Made by a program: the position numbers and the translations under genes. Shown here one piece after another: positions 16,237-26,818 of a DNA stretch of 64,000 nucleotides. Position 1 is the first letter of the stretch. Each line of letters begins with the position of its first letter. Under the pieces are notes generated by a model that saw nothing but the letters and a program-made list of their open reading frames with translations, searched no databases and was not told the DNA's origin. The stretch comes from JAKALD01 sp963817785. GTDB lineage: Bacteria; Pseudomonadota; Gammaproteobacteria; Burkholderiales; SG8-39. The DNA is taken from NCBI GenBank assembly GCA_963817785.1, contig CAWFPL010000008.1, positions 620,001 to 684,000 on the forward strand, read 5' to 3'.

Positions 16237-17814
16237 TCAGCCGCGCAGCTTGAAGCGCTGGATCTTCCCGGTCGCGGTCTTGGGCAGCTCAGCGATAAAC
16301 TCGATCCAGCGCGGGTACTTGTAGGGCGCAAGCCGGTCCTTGACGTGCTGCTGCAGCGCCTGCTCGAGGGCCGCGCTCGGAGCCTGTCCGGCCTTGAGCA
16401 CCACGTAGGCCTTGGGCTTGACCAGCTTGTTCTCGTCTTGCGCACCCACCACCGCAGCCTCGAGCACCGCAGCGTGCGACACCAGCGCGGCCTCGACCTC
16501 GGCCGGCGAGACGTAGATCCCCGACACCTTCAGCATGTCGTCCGAGCGCCCGCCGTAGACGTAATACCCGTCGGCGTCCTGGCTGTACTTGTCGCCGCTC
16601 CTGGTCCACTCGCCGACGAAGGTGCTGCGGCTCTTCTCGCGGTTGTTCCAGTAGGACGCCGCGCTGGTCGGTCCGGCGATCTGCAGCTCGCCCAGCTCGC
16701 CCGGCTTCACCGCGTTGCCCTGCTCGTCGACCAGGTGCAGACGGTAGCCCGGTACCGCCTTGCCGGTGGTGCCATAGCGCACGTCGCCGGGGCGGTTGGA
16801 CAGGAAGATGTGCAGCATCTCGGTCGAGCCGATGCCGTCCAGGATATCGACACCGGTCTTCTCCTTGAACCCCTTGGCGATCTGCGGCGGCAACGCCTCG
16901 CCCGCCGAGGTGCAGCGGCGCAAGGCGAGGCTCCCCCTCTCCGGGAAGCCGGGATCGGCGAGCATCGCCGCGTAAAGCGTCGGCACGCCGTAGAAGATCG
17001 TGGGCTTCCTCCCGGTCAGGCGCCTGAACACCGCCGCCGGCGTCGGGCGCTCGGCCATCAGCACGGTGGTGGCGCCCACCGCGAGCGGGAACGACAGCGC
17101 GTTGCCCAGGCCGTAGGCGAAAAACAGTTTCGCCGCCGAGAACACGACGTCGCTTTCCTCGATGCCGAGCACCGGCCGCGCGTACAGCTCGGTGGTGACG
17201 ATCATGCTCGAATGCACGTGCACCGTGCCCTTCGGCTTGCCGGTCGAGCCCGAGGAGTACAGCCAGAAGCACGCGTCGTCGCGGGTGGTCGGCGCCGGTG
17301 CGAGCTGCGGGTTGCCGGCGGCGAGCACGTCCCGGAACGCGGTGTGCCCGGCGGCGTTCGCGCCGGAGACGATGACGTGCTTGAGAAACGGCGCCTTGCC
17401 GAGCAGCGTCGCGAACTGCGGCAGCAGCGCCTCGGACACGATCAGCGCCCGGGCGCGGCTGTCGTTCAGCATGTACTCGTAATCCGCACTGGTGAGCAGC
17501 GTGTTGGCCGCCACCGGCACGATGCCCGCCTTGATCGCGCCGAGGTAGGCCGTCGGCCAGTCGATCGTGTCGAGCATCGCGAGCAGCACGCGCTGCTCCA
17601 TATCGAGCCCGAGCGCGAGCAGCCCGCTGCCGAAGCGGTTCACGCGCTCGGCCAGCTCGGCGTAGCTGGTTTGCCCCGCGTCGTCGATGTAGGCGATCTT
17701 CGCCGCGCGCCCGGCCTGCAGGTTGCGCTCGACGAGGTCGACCGCGGCGTTGTACTCGCGCGGGATGTCGAGCAGCGGCGGCGAAACCGAATGGTCGGCC
17801 CGGGAAAGTTGCAT
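16237..17814 (-). CDS. bclA: benzoate-CoA ligase
   Basis: A 525-residue AMP-forming ligase of the benzoate-CoA ligase group. It converts benzoate, ATP and CoA to benzoyl-CoA, the entry step of the box pathway. The P-loop is YSSGSTGKPKG, followed by TVHVHSSM; AKLFFAYGLGNALSFPLAVGA and GIGSTEMLHIFLSN are strongly characteristic of benzoate/aminobenzoate ligases. The C-terminal lysine lies in KTATGK. It is downstream of the flavodoxin on the same strand, divergent from boxR, and so is probably transcribed from the BoxR-controlled gap. Confidence 0.92.
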   Translation of the reverse strand: MQLSRADHSVSPPLLDIPREYNAAVDLVERNLQAGRAAKIAYIDDAGQTSYAELAERVNRFGSGLLALGLDMEQRVLLAMLDTIDWPTAYLGAIKAGIVPVAANTLLTSADYEYMLNDSRARALIVSEALLPQFATLLGKAPFLKHVIVSGANAAGHTAFRDVLAAGNPQLAPAPTTRDDACFWLYSSGSTGKPKGTVHVHSSMIVTTELYARPVLGIEESDVVFSAAKLFFAYGLGNALSFPLAVGATTVLMAERPTPAAVFRRLTGRKPTIFYGVPTLYAAMLADPGFPERGSLALRRCTSAGEALPPQIAKGFKEKTGVDILDGIGSTEMLHIFLSNRPGDVRYGTTGKAVPGYRLHLVDEQGNAVKPGELGELQIAGPTSAASYWNNREKSRSTFVGEWTRSGDKYSQDADGYYVYGGRSDDMLKVSGIYVSPAEVEAALVSHAAVLEAAVVGAQDENKLVKPKAYVVLKAGQAPSAALEQALQQHVKDRLAPYKYPRWIEFIAELPKTATGKIQRFKLRG

Positions 17815-17893
17815 GACTCCCTCCTTGAGTGGTGGCGCGATTGTTGGCGCCGCCCGCGGGCGCCGTCAAGGCAACCGGGCGCTCGCGCAGCCG

Positions 17894-18370
17894 CTACGCG
17901 GCCTGCGCAGACGCCTCGCGCGCCTGCCTGAGCCAGCCCTCTCCCCACTCGGCGGCCATCTCCTCGGGCAGGACCCCGGAGGACGCGTCGTGCTTGACGC
18001 GCTCGCCGATGCGCCGCGCACCGAGCTCGGAGAGCAGCTCGTCGAAGCGCTTGCCGCCGAAGTTGAAGGTCTCGGCGTAGGTGCGATCGCCCAGCCCGAA
18101 GACCCCGTAGCGCACGTGCGACAGATCCGGGCGCTTCGCCTTCAGGTCCTCGTACAGGGCCTTGGCGTTGTCCGGGACGTCTCCCTGGCCGTAGGTCGAG
18201 GTGCAGATCAGGAACACCCCCTCGCGCGCGAACGCCGAGCTGTCGAGCTTGTCCATGAGCACGCTCTCGACCTGCGTCTCGCCGTCGTCCCACGCCAGCT
18301 CCAGCTCCTGGGCGACGAGCTGCGCGGTGCCGGTCATCGTGCCGATGAGAATGCTGATCTTCAGACTCAT
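17894..18370 (-). CDS. flavodoxin (MioC-like), divergent from boxR
   Basis: A 158-residue flavodoxin. TMTGTA at residues 11-16 is the FMN phosphate loop; STYGQGDVPDN and YGVFGLGDRTYAETFNFGG are the two flavin-flanking loops. It is an electron carrier of about 16-17 kDa. GAGGAG precedes the ATG at 18370, and a longer frame lacks support. It lies between boxR and bclA and shares the divergent promoter region. No boxA reductase gene is seen, so this flavodoxin may supply electrons to BoxB. That role is inferred from position. Confidence 0.85.
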   Translation of the reverse strand: MSLKISILIGTMTGTAQLVAQELELAWDDGETQVESVLMDKLDSSAFAREGVFLICTSTYGQGDVPDNAKALYEDLKAKRPDLSHVRYGVFGLGDRTYAETFNFGGKRFDELLSELGARRIGERVKHDASSGVLPEEMAAEWGEGWLRQAREASAQAA

Positions 18371-18383
18371 GCGGGCTCCTCGA

Positions 18384-18438
18384 TTGACAGCAAATATAAT
18401 GCAGCCTAGAATTCCGGTCAAGCATTATAGTGCATTAT
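18384..18438. promoter_or_regulatory. overlapping divergent box promoters with a three-copy operator
   Basis: On the plus strand, TTGACA (18384-18389) and TAGAAT (18407-18412) are 17 bases apart and point to boxR. On the minus strand, TTGACC (18421-18416) and TATATT (18398-18393) are also 17 bases apart and point to the flavodoxin gene. The word GCATTAT occurs at 18422-18428 and 18432-18438, one helical turn apart, and inverted at 18396-18402. Extended by one base, ATAATGCA and TGCATTAT form a perfect inverted repeat. TGCA-containing half-sites fit the BzdR/BoxR family. A bound repressor would block both promoters. Confidence 0.7.
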
Positions 18439-18460
18439 TGGAAATCAATCTTCAGCCGCC

Positions 18461-19242
18461 ATGGGCGCCCCCCTCAGCCACCCGCATCGCGACCACACCA
18501 GCGACTCCGCCTACCTGGCACGCCTCGGCGAGCGGGTGCGCCGCTGGCGCACCGAGCACGGCCTGACGCGCCGCGCGCTGGCGCTCGCCTCGGGGGTGTC
18601 GGAGCGCTACCTGGCGCAGCTCGAGGCCGGCCACGGGAACATCTCGGTGCTGCTGCTGCGCAAGGTGGCGCAGGCGATGCAGGTCACGGTCGCGGACCTG
18701 GTGCGCGAGCACGACGGGGCGCCGCGGCGCGCGCGCATCGCGCTCATCGGGCTGCGCGGAGCGGGCAAATCGGCGCTGGGCGAGTCGCTGGCGCGCAGCC
18801 TGGGCGCTCCGTTCGTCGAGCTCGACCGCGAGGTCGAGCAGGAAGCCGGCGCCGCGCTGGGCGAAGTGTTCTCGATCTACGGCCAGGAGGCCTTCCGCCG
18901 CTTCGAGCGCCGCGCCCTTGAGCGCGTGCTGAAGCGCCATGCTCGCTCGGTGATCGCCACCGGCGGCAGCCTGGTGACCGATCCGCAGACCTACGACCTG
19001 CTGCTGAAGAGCTGCTACTGCGTCTGGCTGAAGGCCTCGCCCGAGGAGCACATGGCGCGCGTCATCGCGCAGGGCGACATGCGCCCGTTCCGCGGCCGCT
19101 CGGCTGCCCTGGAGGAGATCCGCCAGCTGCTCGCCGAGCGCGACCGGCTGTACGCGCGCGCCGACACCGTCATCGACACCTCGGGCAAGCCGCTTAAGCA
19201 GAGCCTGGCGCAGCTCGCCAACCTCGTCGCCAAGGAGGACAA

Positions 19243-19246
<4 letters not shown>
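18461..19246 (+). CDS. boxR: BoxR/BzdR-type regulator: XRE helix-turn-helix plus shikimate-kinase-like domain
   Basis: A 261-residue regulator with the unmistakable BoxR/BzdR layout. An XRE helix-turn-helix occupies residues 20-80 (ERVRRWRTEHGLTRRALALASGVSERYLAQLEAG). A shikimate-kinase-like domain follows from 92, with P-loop GLRGAGKS at 97-104. In known members this second domain binds benzoyl-CoA, which releases repression of the benzoate genes. It is the first gene of the boxR-boxC-boxB unit; boxC overlaps it by four bases. No strong Shine-Dalgarno sequence precedes the ATG. Confidence 0.93.
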
Positions 19247-20913
<1,667 letters not shown>

Positions 20914-20915
20914 TC

Positions 20916-22340
<1,425 letters not shown>

Positions 22341-22347
22341 GCCGCCC

Positions 22348-22785
22348 ATGAGCACCGCGCCGTTCACCCGGGCCGAGTGGTGCGCGTTCCTCAACCGCAT
22401 GCTCGAAGCCGAGCGGGCCGGGGCGCGCGCGCTGCTTGAGTTCCTGGGCGAGTACGCGCGCGACGGCGAAGCCTGGAAGGTGCTGCGCCGCGTTCAGGGC
22501 GACGAGGCGCACAACTGCGTGATCCTCGGCGAGCAGCTCAAGCGCGCCGGGGAGCCCTACAGCCACGCCACCGGCGAGTTCCTCGACCAGGCGCTCGCCG
22601 TGCGGGGCCGGCGGGCGCGGCTCGAGTTCCTGTGTCGCGGTCTGGGCTGGTCGATCCGCGAGATCGAGGGTGCGCTGCCGCGGGTGCCCGAGGAGGCCGG
22701 CCGACAGGTGCTCGCCGGGATTCGCGACACGCACCGGCGCAGCATCGAAGACTGCACCGCTCTCGTGCGTACTCTCGAGGACTGA
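22348..22785 (+). CDS. ferritin-like four-helix protein (DUF6306-like)
   Basis: A 145-residue, entirely helical protein. Glu20 and Glu22 in RMLEAERAG and Glu53 with His55 in GDEAHN form a Glu...Glu-x-His arrangement like the metal sites of rubrerythrin/ferritin-like proteins. A late RDTHRRSIEDC helix gives another histidine and acidic residue. It starts seven bases after boxB on the same strand, so it is probably translated from the same mRNA. A role in BoxB metal loading or peroxide handling is possible but is inference only. It is convergent with phaC. Confidence 0.65.
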   Translation: MSTAPFTRAEWCAFLNRMLEAERAGARALLEFLGEYARDGEAWKVLRRVQGDEAHNCVILGEQLKRAGEPYSHATGEFLDQALAVRGRRARLEFLCRGLGWSIREIEGALPRVPEEAGRQVLAGIRDTHRRSIEDCTALVRTLED

Positions 22786-22807
22786 ATCCGCTGCGCGCCG
22801 AGATTGC

Positions 22808-24586
22808 CTAGGCCTCGAGCACGTAGGTGCCGGGCGCCTCGGCGAGCTTCGGAAACGCTTCCGTGGCGAGCGGCGGCGGGGCGCCGAGCGGGCCGCACTT
22901 CTCGGCCAGCCACGCGCTCCAGTCCTCCCACCAGCTGCCCTCGTGCAGCTCGGCCTTGGCGTGCCAGGCGTCCGCGGTCTGGCCGCGGTGCGCCGCGCCC
23001 GCGCGGAAGCTGCGCTTGGGCGGGGTCACCGGCGGATTGACGATGCCCAGGATGTGCCCCGAGCTCGACAGCACGAAGCGCTTGGGCGAGGTGACGTGGC
23101 CGTTGATGTGGAAGGTCTGGCGCCAGGGCGCGATGTGGTCGTCCTCGGCCGACACGCTGTACAGGGGCTGGTGGATGCGGGCCAGGTCGATCGGCTCGCC
23201 GGCGATGGTGAGCGCGTTGGGCTTGACGAGGTTGTTCTTCAGGTACATCTCGCGCAGGTAGTACTCGTGCATGCGGGAGGGCATGCGCGTGACGTCCATG
23301 TTCCAGTACAGCACGTCGAACGGCGCCGGGCGCTCGCCGTAGAGCCAGCCGTGGACCACGTAGTGCCAGATCAGGCTGTTGGAGCGCAGCAGGCGGAAGC
23401 TCGCCGCCATCTCCTTGCCGTCGAGGTAGCCGCGCGTGCGCATCAGGTCGGAGAGCCAGCGTACGCTCGCCTCGTCGATGAACACCTCGATGTCGCCCGG
23501 CGAGCGGAAGTCGACCAGCGACGCGAACAGCGTCCAGCTCGAGACCGGCACTTCCTCGCGCGGGTGCCTGCGGTTGAGCCAGGCCATGTAGGTGGCGAGC
23601 AGCGTGCCGCCGATGCAGTAGCCCACGGCGTGCACCTTGTCCGCGCCGCTCAGCGTGCGCGCCACGCGCACCGCCTGGTCCACGCCCTCGGCAAGGTAAT
23701 CGTCGAAGCGCACCTCCGCCATGTCCGGGGTCGGGTTCTTCCAGCTGGTGATGTACACGTCGAAGCCCTGCTTGAGCAGGTACTGGATCATGCTCTTGCG
23801 CGCGTCGAGGTCGAGCACGTAGAACTTGTTGATCCAGGGCACGACGATCAGGACCGGCGTGCGCCGCACTCCGCTCGCCATCGGCGCGTAATGGATCAGC
23901 TCGAGCAGCCGGTTGCGGAACACCACCGCGCCGGGCGTGGTGGCGAGGTTGCCGCCGACGTGGAAGTCCTCGGGGCTGGTCATGCGCACCGTGCCCGCCT
24001 CGAGGTCCTGCATGAAGATCTCGAAGCCGCGATGCAGGCTTTCGCCGTGCGTCTCGAGCGCCTTTCTCACCGCCACCGGGTTGGTGAAGAAAAAATTGGT
24101 CGGCGCGACCGCGTTGAGCCACTTGCGCCACCAGAACGCGGCGCGCCGGCGCTCCTTGGGCGACAGGCCCGGGGTCTGGAACAGCGCGTCCTGGATGTGG
24201 CGCGTGAAGAACAGGTACCACTGCTTGAGCAGGTCCCACGGCACCTCGCTCGTCCACACCGGGTCGCTGAAGCGCTGGTCGTCGGCCTGCGGCCGCACCA
24301 CATCGGCGCCCTGGCGCCCGAGCAACTTCGAGGTTGTGTGCAGCTGCAGCGCGAGCAGGTCGCCCGCGAAGCGCGACCACAGCTCGGCCAGCTCCTGCGG
24401 ATGCAGCATCCACGCGCTCTGCGCATGCATCAGCGGCGCCAGCATGCCGAGGGGGTCGAGCACCGCGTCGGCGTTCTCGTGCAGCGCGCGCAGCCGCCGG
24501 GCCGACAGCGTGAGCGCCTGGCCGACGGCTTCGGCGCTGTCCGGCGGTGGCGGATTGACGGGGGGCGTGTTCGAGGTCTGATCCAT
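22808..24586 (-). CDS. phaC: class I poly(3-hydroxyalkanoate) synthase
   Basis: A 592-residue alpha/beta-hydrolase-type PHA synthase that polymerises (R)-3-hydroxyacyl-CoA on carbon-storage granules. The lipase-like box is GYCIGG with nucleophile Cys324. The general base region reads SAEDDHIAPW, and the histidine lies in SSGHILGIVNPP. The N-terminal 200 residues contain the family segment FFTNPVAVRKALETHGESLHRG. Length matches class I synthases (about 560-630). No phaA, phaB or phasin gene is adjacent. It ends 22 bases from the end of the box operon and is convergent with it. Confidence 0.93.
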   Translation of the reverse strand: MDQTSNTPPVNPPPPDSAEAVGQALTLSARRLRALHENADAVLDPLGMLAPLMHAQSAWMLHPQELAELWSRFAGDLLALQLHTTSKLLGRQGADVVRPQADDQRFSDPVWTSEVPWDLLKQWYLFFTRHIQDALFQTPGLSPKERRRAAFWWRKWLNAVAPTNFFFTNPVAVRKALETHGESLHRGFEIFMQDLEAGTVRMTSPEDFHVGGNLATTPGAVVFRNRLLELIHYAPMASGVRRTPVLIVVPWINKFYVLDLDARKSMIQYLLKQGFDVYITSWKNPTPDMAEVRFDDYLAEGVDQAVRVARTLSGADKVHAVGYCIGGTLLATYMAWLNRRHPREEVPVSSWTLFASLVDFRSPGDIEVFIDEASVRWLSDLMRTRGYLDGKEMAASFRLLRSNSLIWHYVVHGWLYGERPAPFDVLYWNMDVTRMPSRMHEYYLREMYLKNNLVKPNALTIAGEPIDLARIHQPLYSVSAEDDHIAPWRQTFHINGHVTSPKRFVLSSSGHILGIVNPPVTPPKRSFRAGAAHRGQTADAWHAKAELHEGSWWEDWSAWLAEKCGPLGAPPPLATEAFPKLAEAPGTYVLEA

Positions 24587-24681
24587 GGCGGGGCTGGGCT
24601 CCTGGCTGCGAACTCTAGCTTGTCACCGGTTGCGACCCTTGCGCCAGATCAAAGCGGCGCGTGGCCTGAACCTGACGGCGG

Positions 24682-25890
24682 TCAGCCGCGCCGCCGCGGC
24701 AGCACGATCACGGTGCTTGCCGCGAGCACTGCGGCGCAGGCGTACAACCCCGGCGCGTAGCTGCCGGTGGCTTCACGCAGCGCGCCGAGCAGCGCCGGTC
24801 CGCTCGAGTAGGTCAGCTGGCAGATCCCCACCACCAGCCCGGTGATGCGCGCGAAGTGCGCCCCTGAAAACTCCTGATGCACCAGCAATCCCGGAAACGA
24901 CACCAGGTTGCCGACCCCCAGCCCGTAGAGCGCACAGGTGGCGTACAGCAACCACGCGCTTCCGGCGCGCGCCATGAGCACCAGCGCCAGCCCCTGCAGC
25001 GCGAAGTTGCACGCGGCGAGCGCGCGGCGCGGCAGCCGGTCCATGAGCGCGCCGGAGATGACGCGGCCGATCACCGCCGAGGCGCCGGTCACGCTCACGC
25101 CGAGCGCCGCGCCGCTGCGCGTCAGCGCCGGCTCGAGGATCGCGACCTGATGGGTGAGAAACGCCACCTGGGCGGTGAGGCCCAGCGCGAACGGGATCAC
25201 GATGGTCCAGAAGGGGCCTGCGCGCAGGGTCGCGCCCAGCGACCACGGCGCCGGCGCGGCGGGTGCGCGCGGCGCCTCCGGCGTGTCGCGACCGTCGCGC
25301 CGCAGGCCGATCACCGCGGGCTCGCGCACCATCGCCCACCACGCGAGCGGCACGACGATCGCCACCATCGCCCACCCCGCGCCCTCGACGCCGCGCGCGA
25401 ATCCCAGGCGCTCGATGGCCAGCACCAGCAGCGGCGGGGCGATCACGCCGCCCACGCTCGCCCCGGTCAGCGCGAGGCTCAGCGCGAGGCCGCGCCGCCG
25501 ATCGAACCAGGGGGCGACGATCATGTTGATCGCCGCCGAGGTCGTCGTGCCCCAGCCCAGCGCGAGCACCGCGAACGCGGCGAACAGCTGCCAGCGTGCC
25601 GCCGCGTGCGCCATCGCGGTCAGCGCGACGGCGAACGCGCAGGCGCCGAGCGAGGCGAGCGCGCGCGGACCGAGCCGCTCGTAGAGCGTTCCGGTCATCG
25701 CCACCGTGATCGCGCCGAGAAAGAAGTAGAACGTGATCGCGGCGGAAACGAGCGCCGCCGACCACCCCGCGCGCCCCTGCAGCTGCACCAGGTACACGCC
25801 CAGGCCGTAGAACCCCAGGCCCCACGCGAACGTCGCCTGGACGAAGCACGCCGCGACCACCACCCAGCCGTGGAACAGGCGCGCGCCCAT
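24682..25890 (-). CDS. MFS transporter
   Basis: A 402-residue major facilitator with about twelve hydrophobic helices. Landmarks are the TLYERLGPRALASLG loop 2-3 motif, the cytoplasmic loop PWFDRRRGLALSLALTGASVGGVIAPPLL after helix 4, and a second-half GALMDRLPRRALAA loop. The pattern resembles monocarboxylate/oxalate-formate antiporter-like carriers. It begins seven bases after the EamA gene and is probably co-transcribed with it and the cupin-rhodanese gene. Export or uptake of a small organic acid or sulfur compound is possible, but the substrate is not shown. Confidence 0.82.
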   Translation of the reverse strand: MGARLFHGWVVVAACFVQATFAWGLGFYGLGVYLVQLQGRAGWSAALVSAAITFYFFLGAITVAMTGTLYERLGPRALASLGACAFAVALTAMAHAAARWQLFAAFAVLALGWGTTTSAAINMIVAPWFDRRRGLALSLALTGASVGGVIAPPLLVLAIERLGFARGVEGAGWAMVAIVVPLAWWAMVREPAVIGLRRDGRDTPEAPRAPAAPAPWSLGATLRAGPFWTIVIPFALGLTAQVAFLTHQVAILEPALTRSGAALGVSVTGASAVIGRVISGALMDRLPRRALAACNFALQGLALVLMARAGSAWLLYATCALYGLGVGNLVSFPGLLVHQEFSGAHFARITGLVVGICQLTYSSGPALLGALREATGSYAPGLYACAAVLAASTVIVLPRRRG

Positions 25891-25897
25891 GCCCGGA

Positions 25898-26818
25898 TCA
25901 GCGCCGGCCGGCGCCGAGGTACACGATCGCGCCGACCACGATCAAGGCGCCGGCGATCTGCACCGGCGCCACCGTCTGGCCGAGGATCAACCAGCCGAGA
26001 AACAGCGCCGCGATCGGCTCGAAGTTGAGCGCCACCATGCTGCTCGCGGCCGAGAGCCGCGGCACGATAGTGAAGATCGCGGTGATGCTGGTGCCGTAGA
26101 ACACGGTCAGCAGGACCAGCCCGAGCCAGCCGGTGGCATCGCGCGGCAGGGCCAGCGCGTGCGTCGCTGCGCCCAGAGTGCACATCAGCACCGCGGTCGT
26201 GCCCAGAGTGAGCAGCGTGCGCAGTCGGCCGTCGACCTCCTGCAGCCAGCGCGTCGTGAGGAACAGCGCCACCGCGAACACGCACGAGGCGGCCAGCGCA
26301 AAGCCGATACCGGTGCCGATGGCGGCCCACTGCCCGGCGACCGCGCGCGCGCCGCCGACGACGTCCAGGGCGAGCGCCAGCCCGCAGAGCGCCACCAGCA
26401 TCGCCACCAGCACGCGCCGCGCCGGTCGCTCCCCGCCGCTCGCCCAAGTCAGCAGCACGATCAGCACCGGAAAGGTCTGGAACACCAGCAGCGCCAGCCC
26501 CACCGGAATGCGCGCCACCGCGGAGTAGATGCAGAAGCTTTGCACCGCGACGAGCACGCCGATGCCCATGCCGCGCAGCAGCGTGCGGCGCGGCAGCGCG
26601 AGCGGTACCCGCTGCAGTACGAGCAGCACGAGCAGCGCCAGCGCCGTTCCGCCGGCGCGCACGCTGACGGCGGTCGGAACGCTGGTGCCATGGTCGAAGG
26701 CGAGCCGCGCGGCGACGTGATTGCCGGCGAACACGGTCGAGAGCAGCAGCAGGAAGACCACGCCCAGGCGTCGCGACAGCGGCCCCGGCGCGTGCCCCGG
26801 CCGTGCCTCAGGCGGCAC
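25898..26818 (-). CDS. EamA/DMT-family transporter
   Basis: A 306-residue membrane protein with ten hydrophobic segments in two EamA repeats. The first starts LGVVFLLLLSTVFAGNHVAARLAF; the second ends with SSMVALNFEPIAALFLGWLILGQTVAPVQIAGALIVVGAIVYL, the classic EamA end. The preceding gene overlaps this one, so the start is not obvious. The GTG at 26818 (VPPEARPGH) overlaps the cupin-rhodanese gene by eleven bases and is preferred; a GTG at the first transmembrane segment is the alternative. Family members export amino acids or drug-like metabolites, including cysteine pathway compounds in some bacteria. Confidence 0.8.
   Translation of the reverse strand: MPPEARPGHAPGPLSRRLGVVFLLLLSTVFAGNHVAARLAFDHGTSVPTAVSVRAGGTALALLVLLVLQRVPLALPRRTLLRGMGIGVLVAVQSFCIYSAVARIPVGLALLVFQTFPVLIVLLTWASGGERPARRVLVAMLVALCGLALALDVVGGARAVAGQWAAIGTGIGFALAASCVFAVALFLTTRWLQEVDGRLRTLLTLGTTAVLMCTLGAATHALALPRDATGWLGLVLLTVFYGTSITAIFTIVPRLSAASSMVALNFEPIAALFLGWLILGQTVAPVQIAGALIVVGAIVYLGAGRR

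Noticed and set aside
18384..18400. TTGACA followed by TATAAT in the box gap as one promoter
   Set aside because: The two hexamers are only five bases apart. TTGACA pairs correctly with TAGAAT 17 bases downstream instead.
22774..22819. CTCGAGG...CCTCGAG inverted repeat between the ferritin-like gene and phaC as a terminator
   Set aside because: The arms are short, 32 bases apart and lie in coding sequence rich in CTCGAG by codon use.
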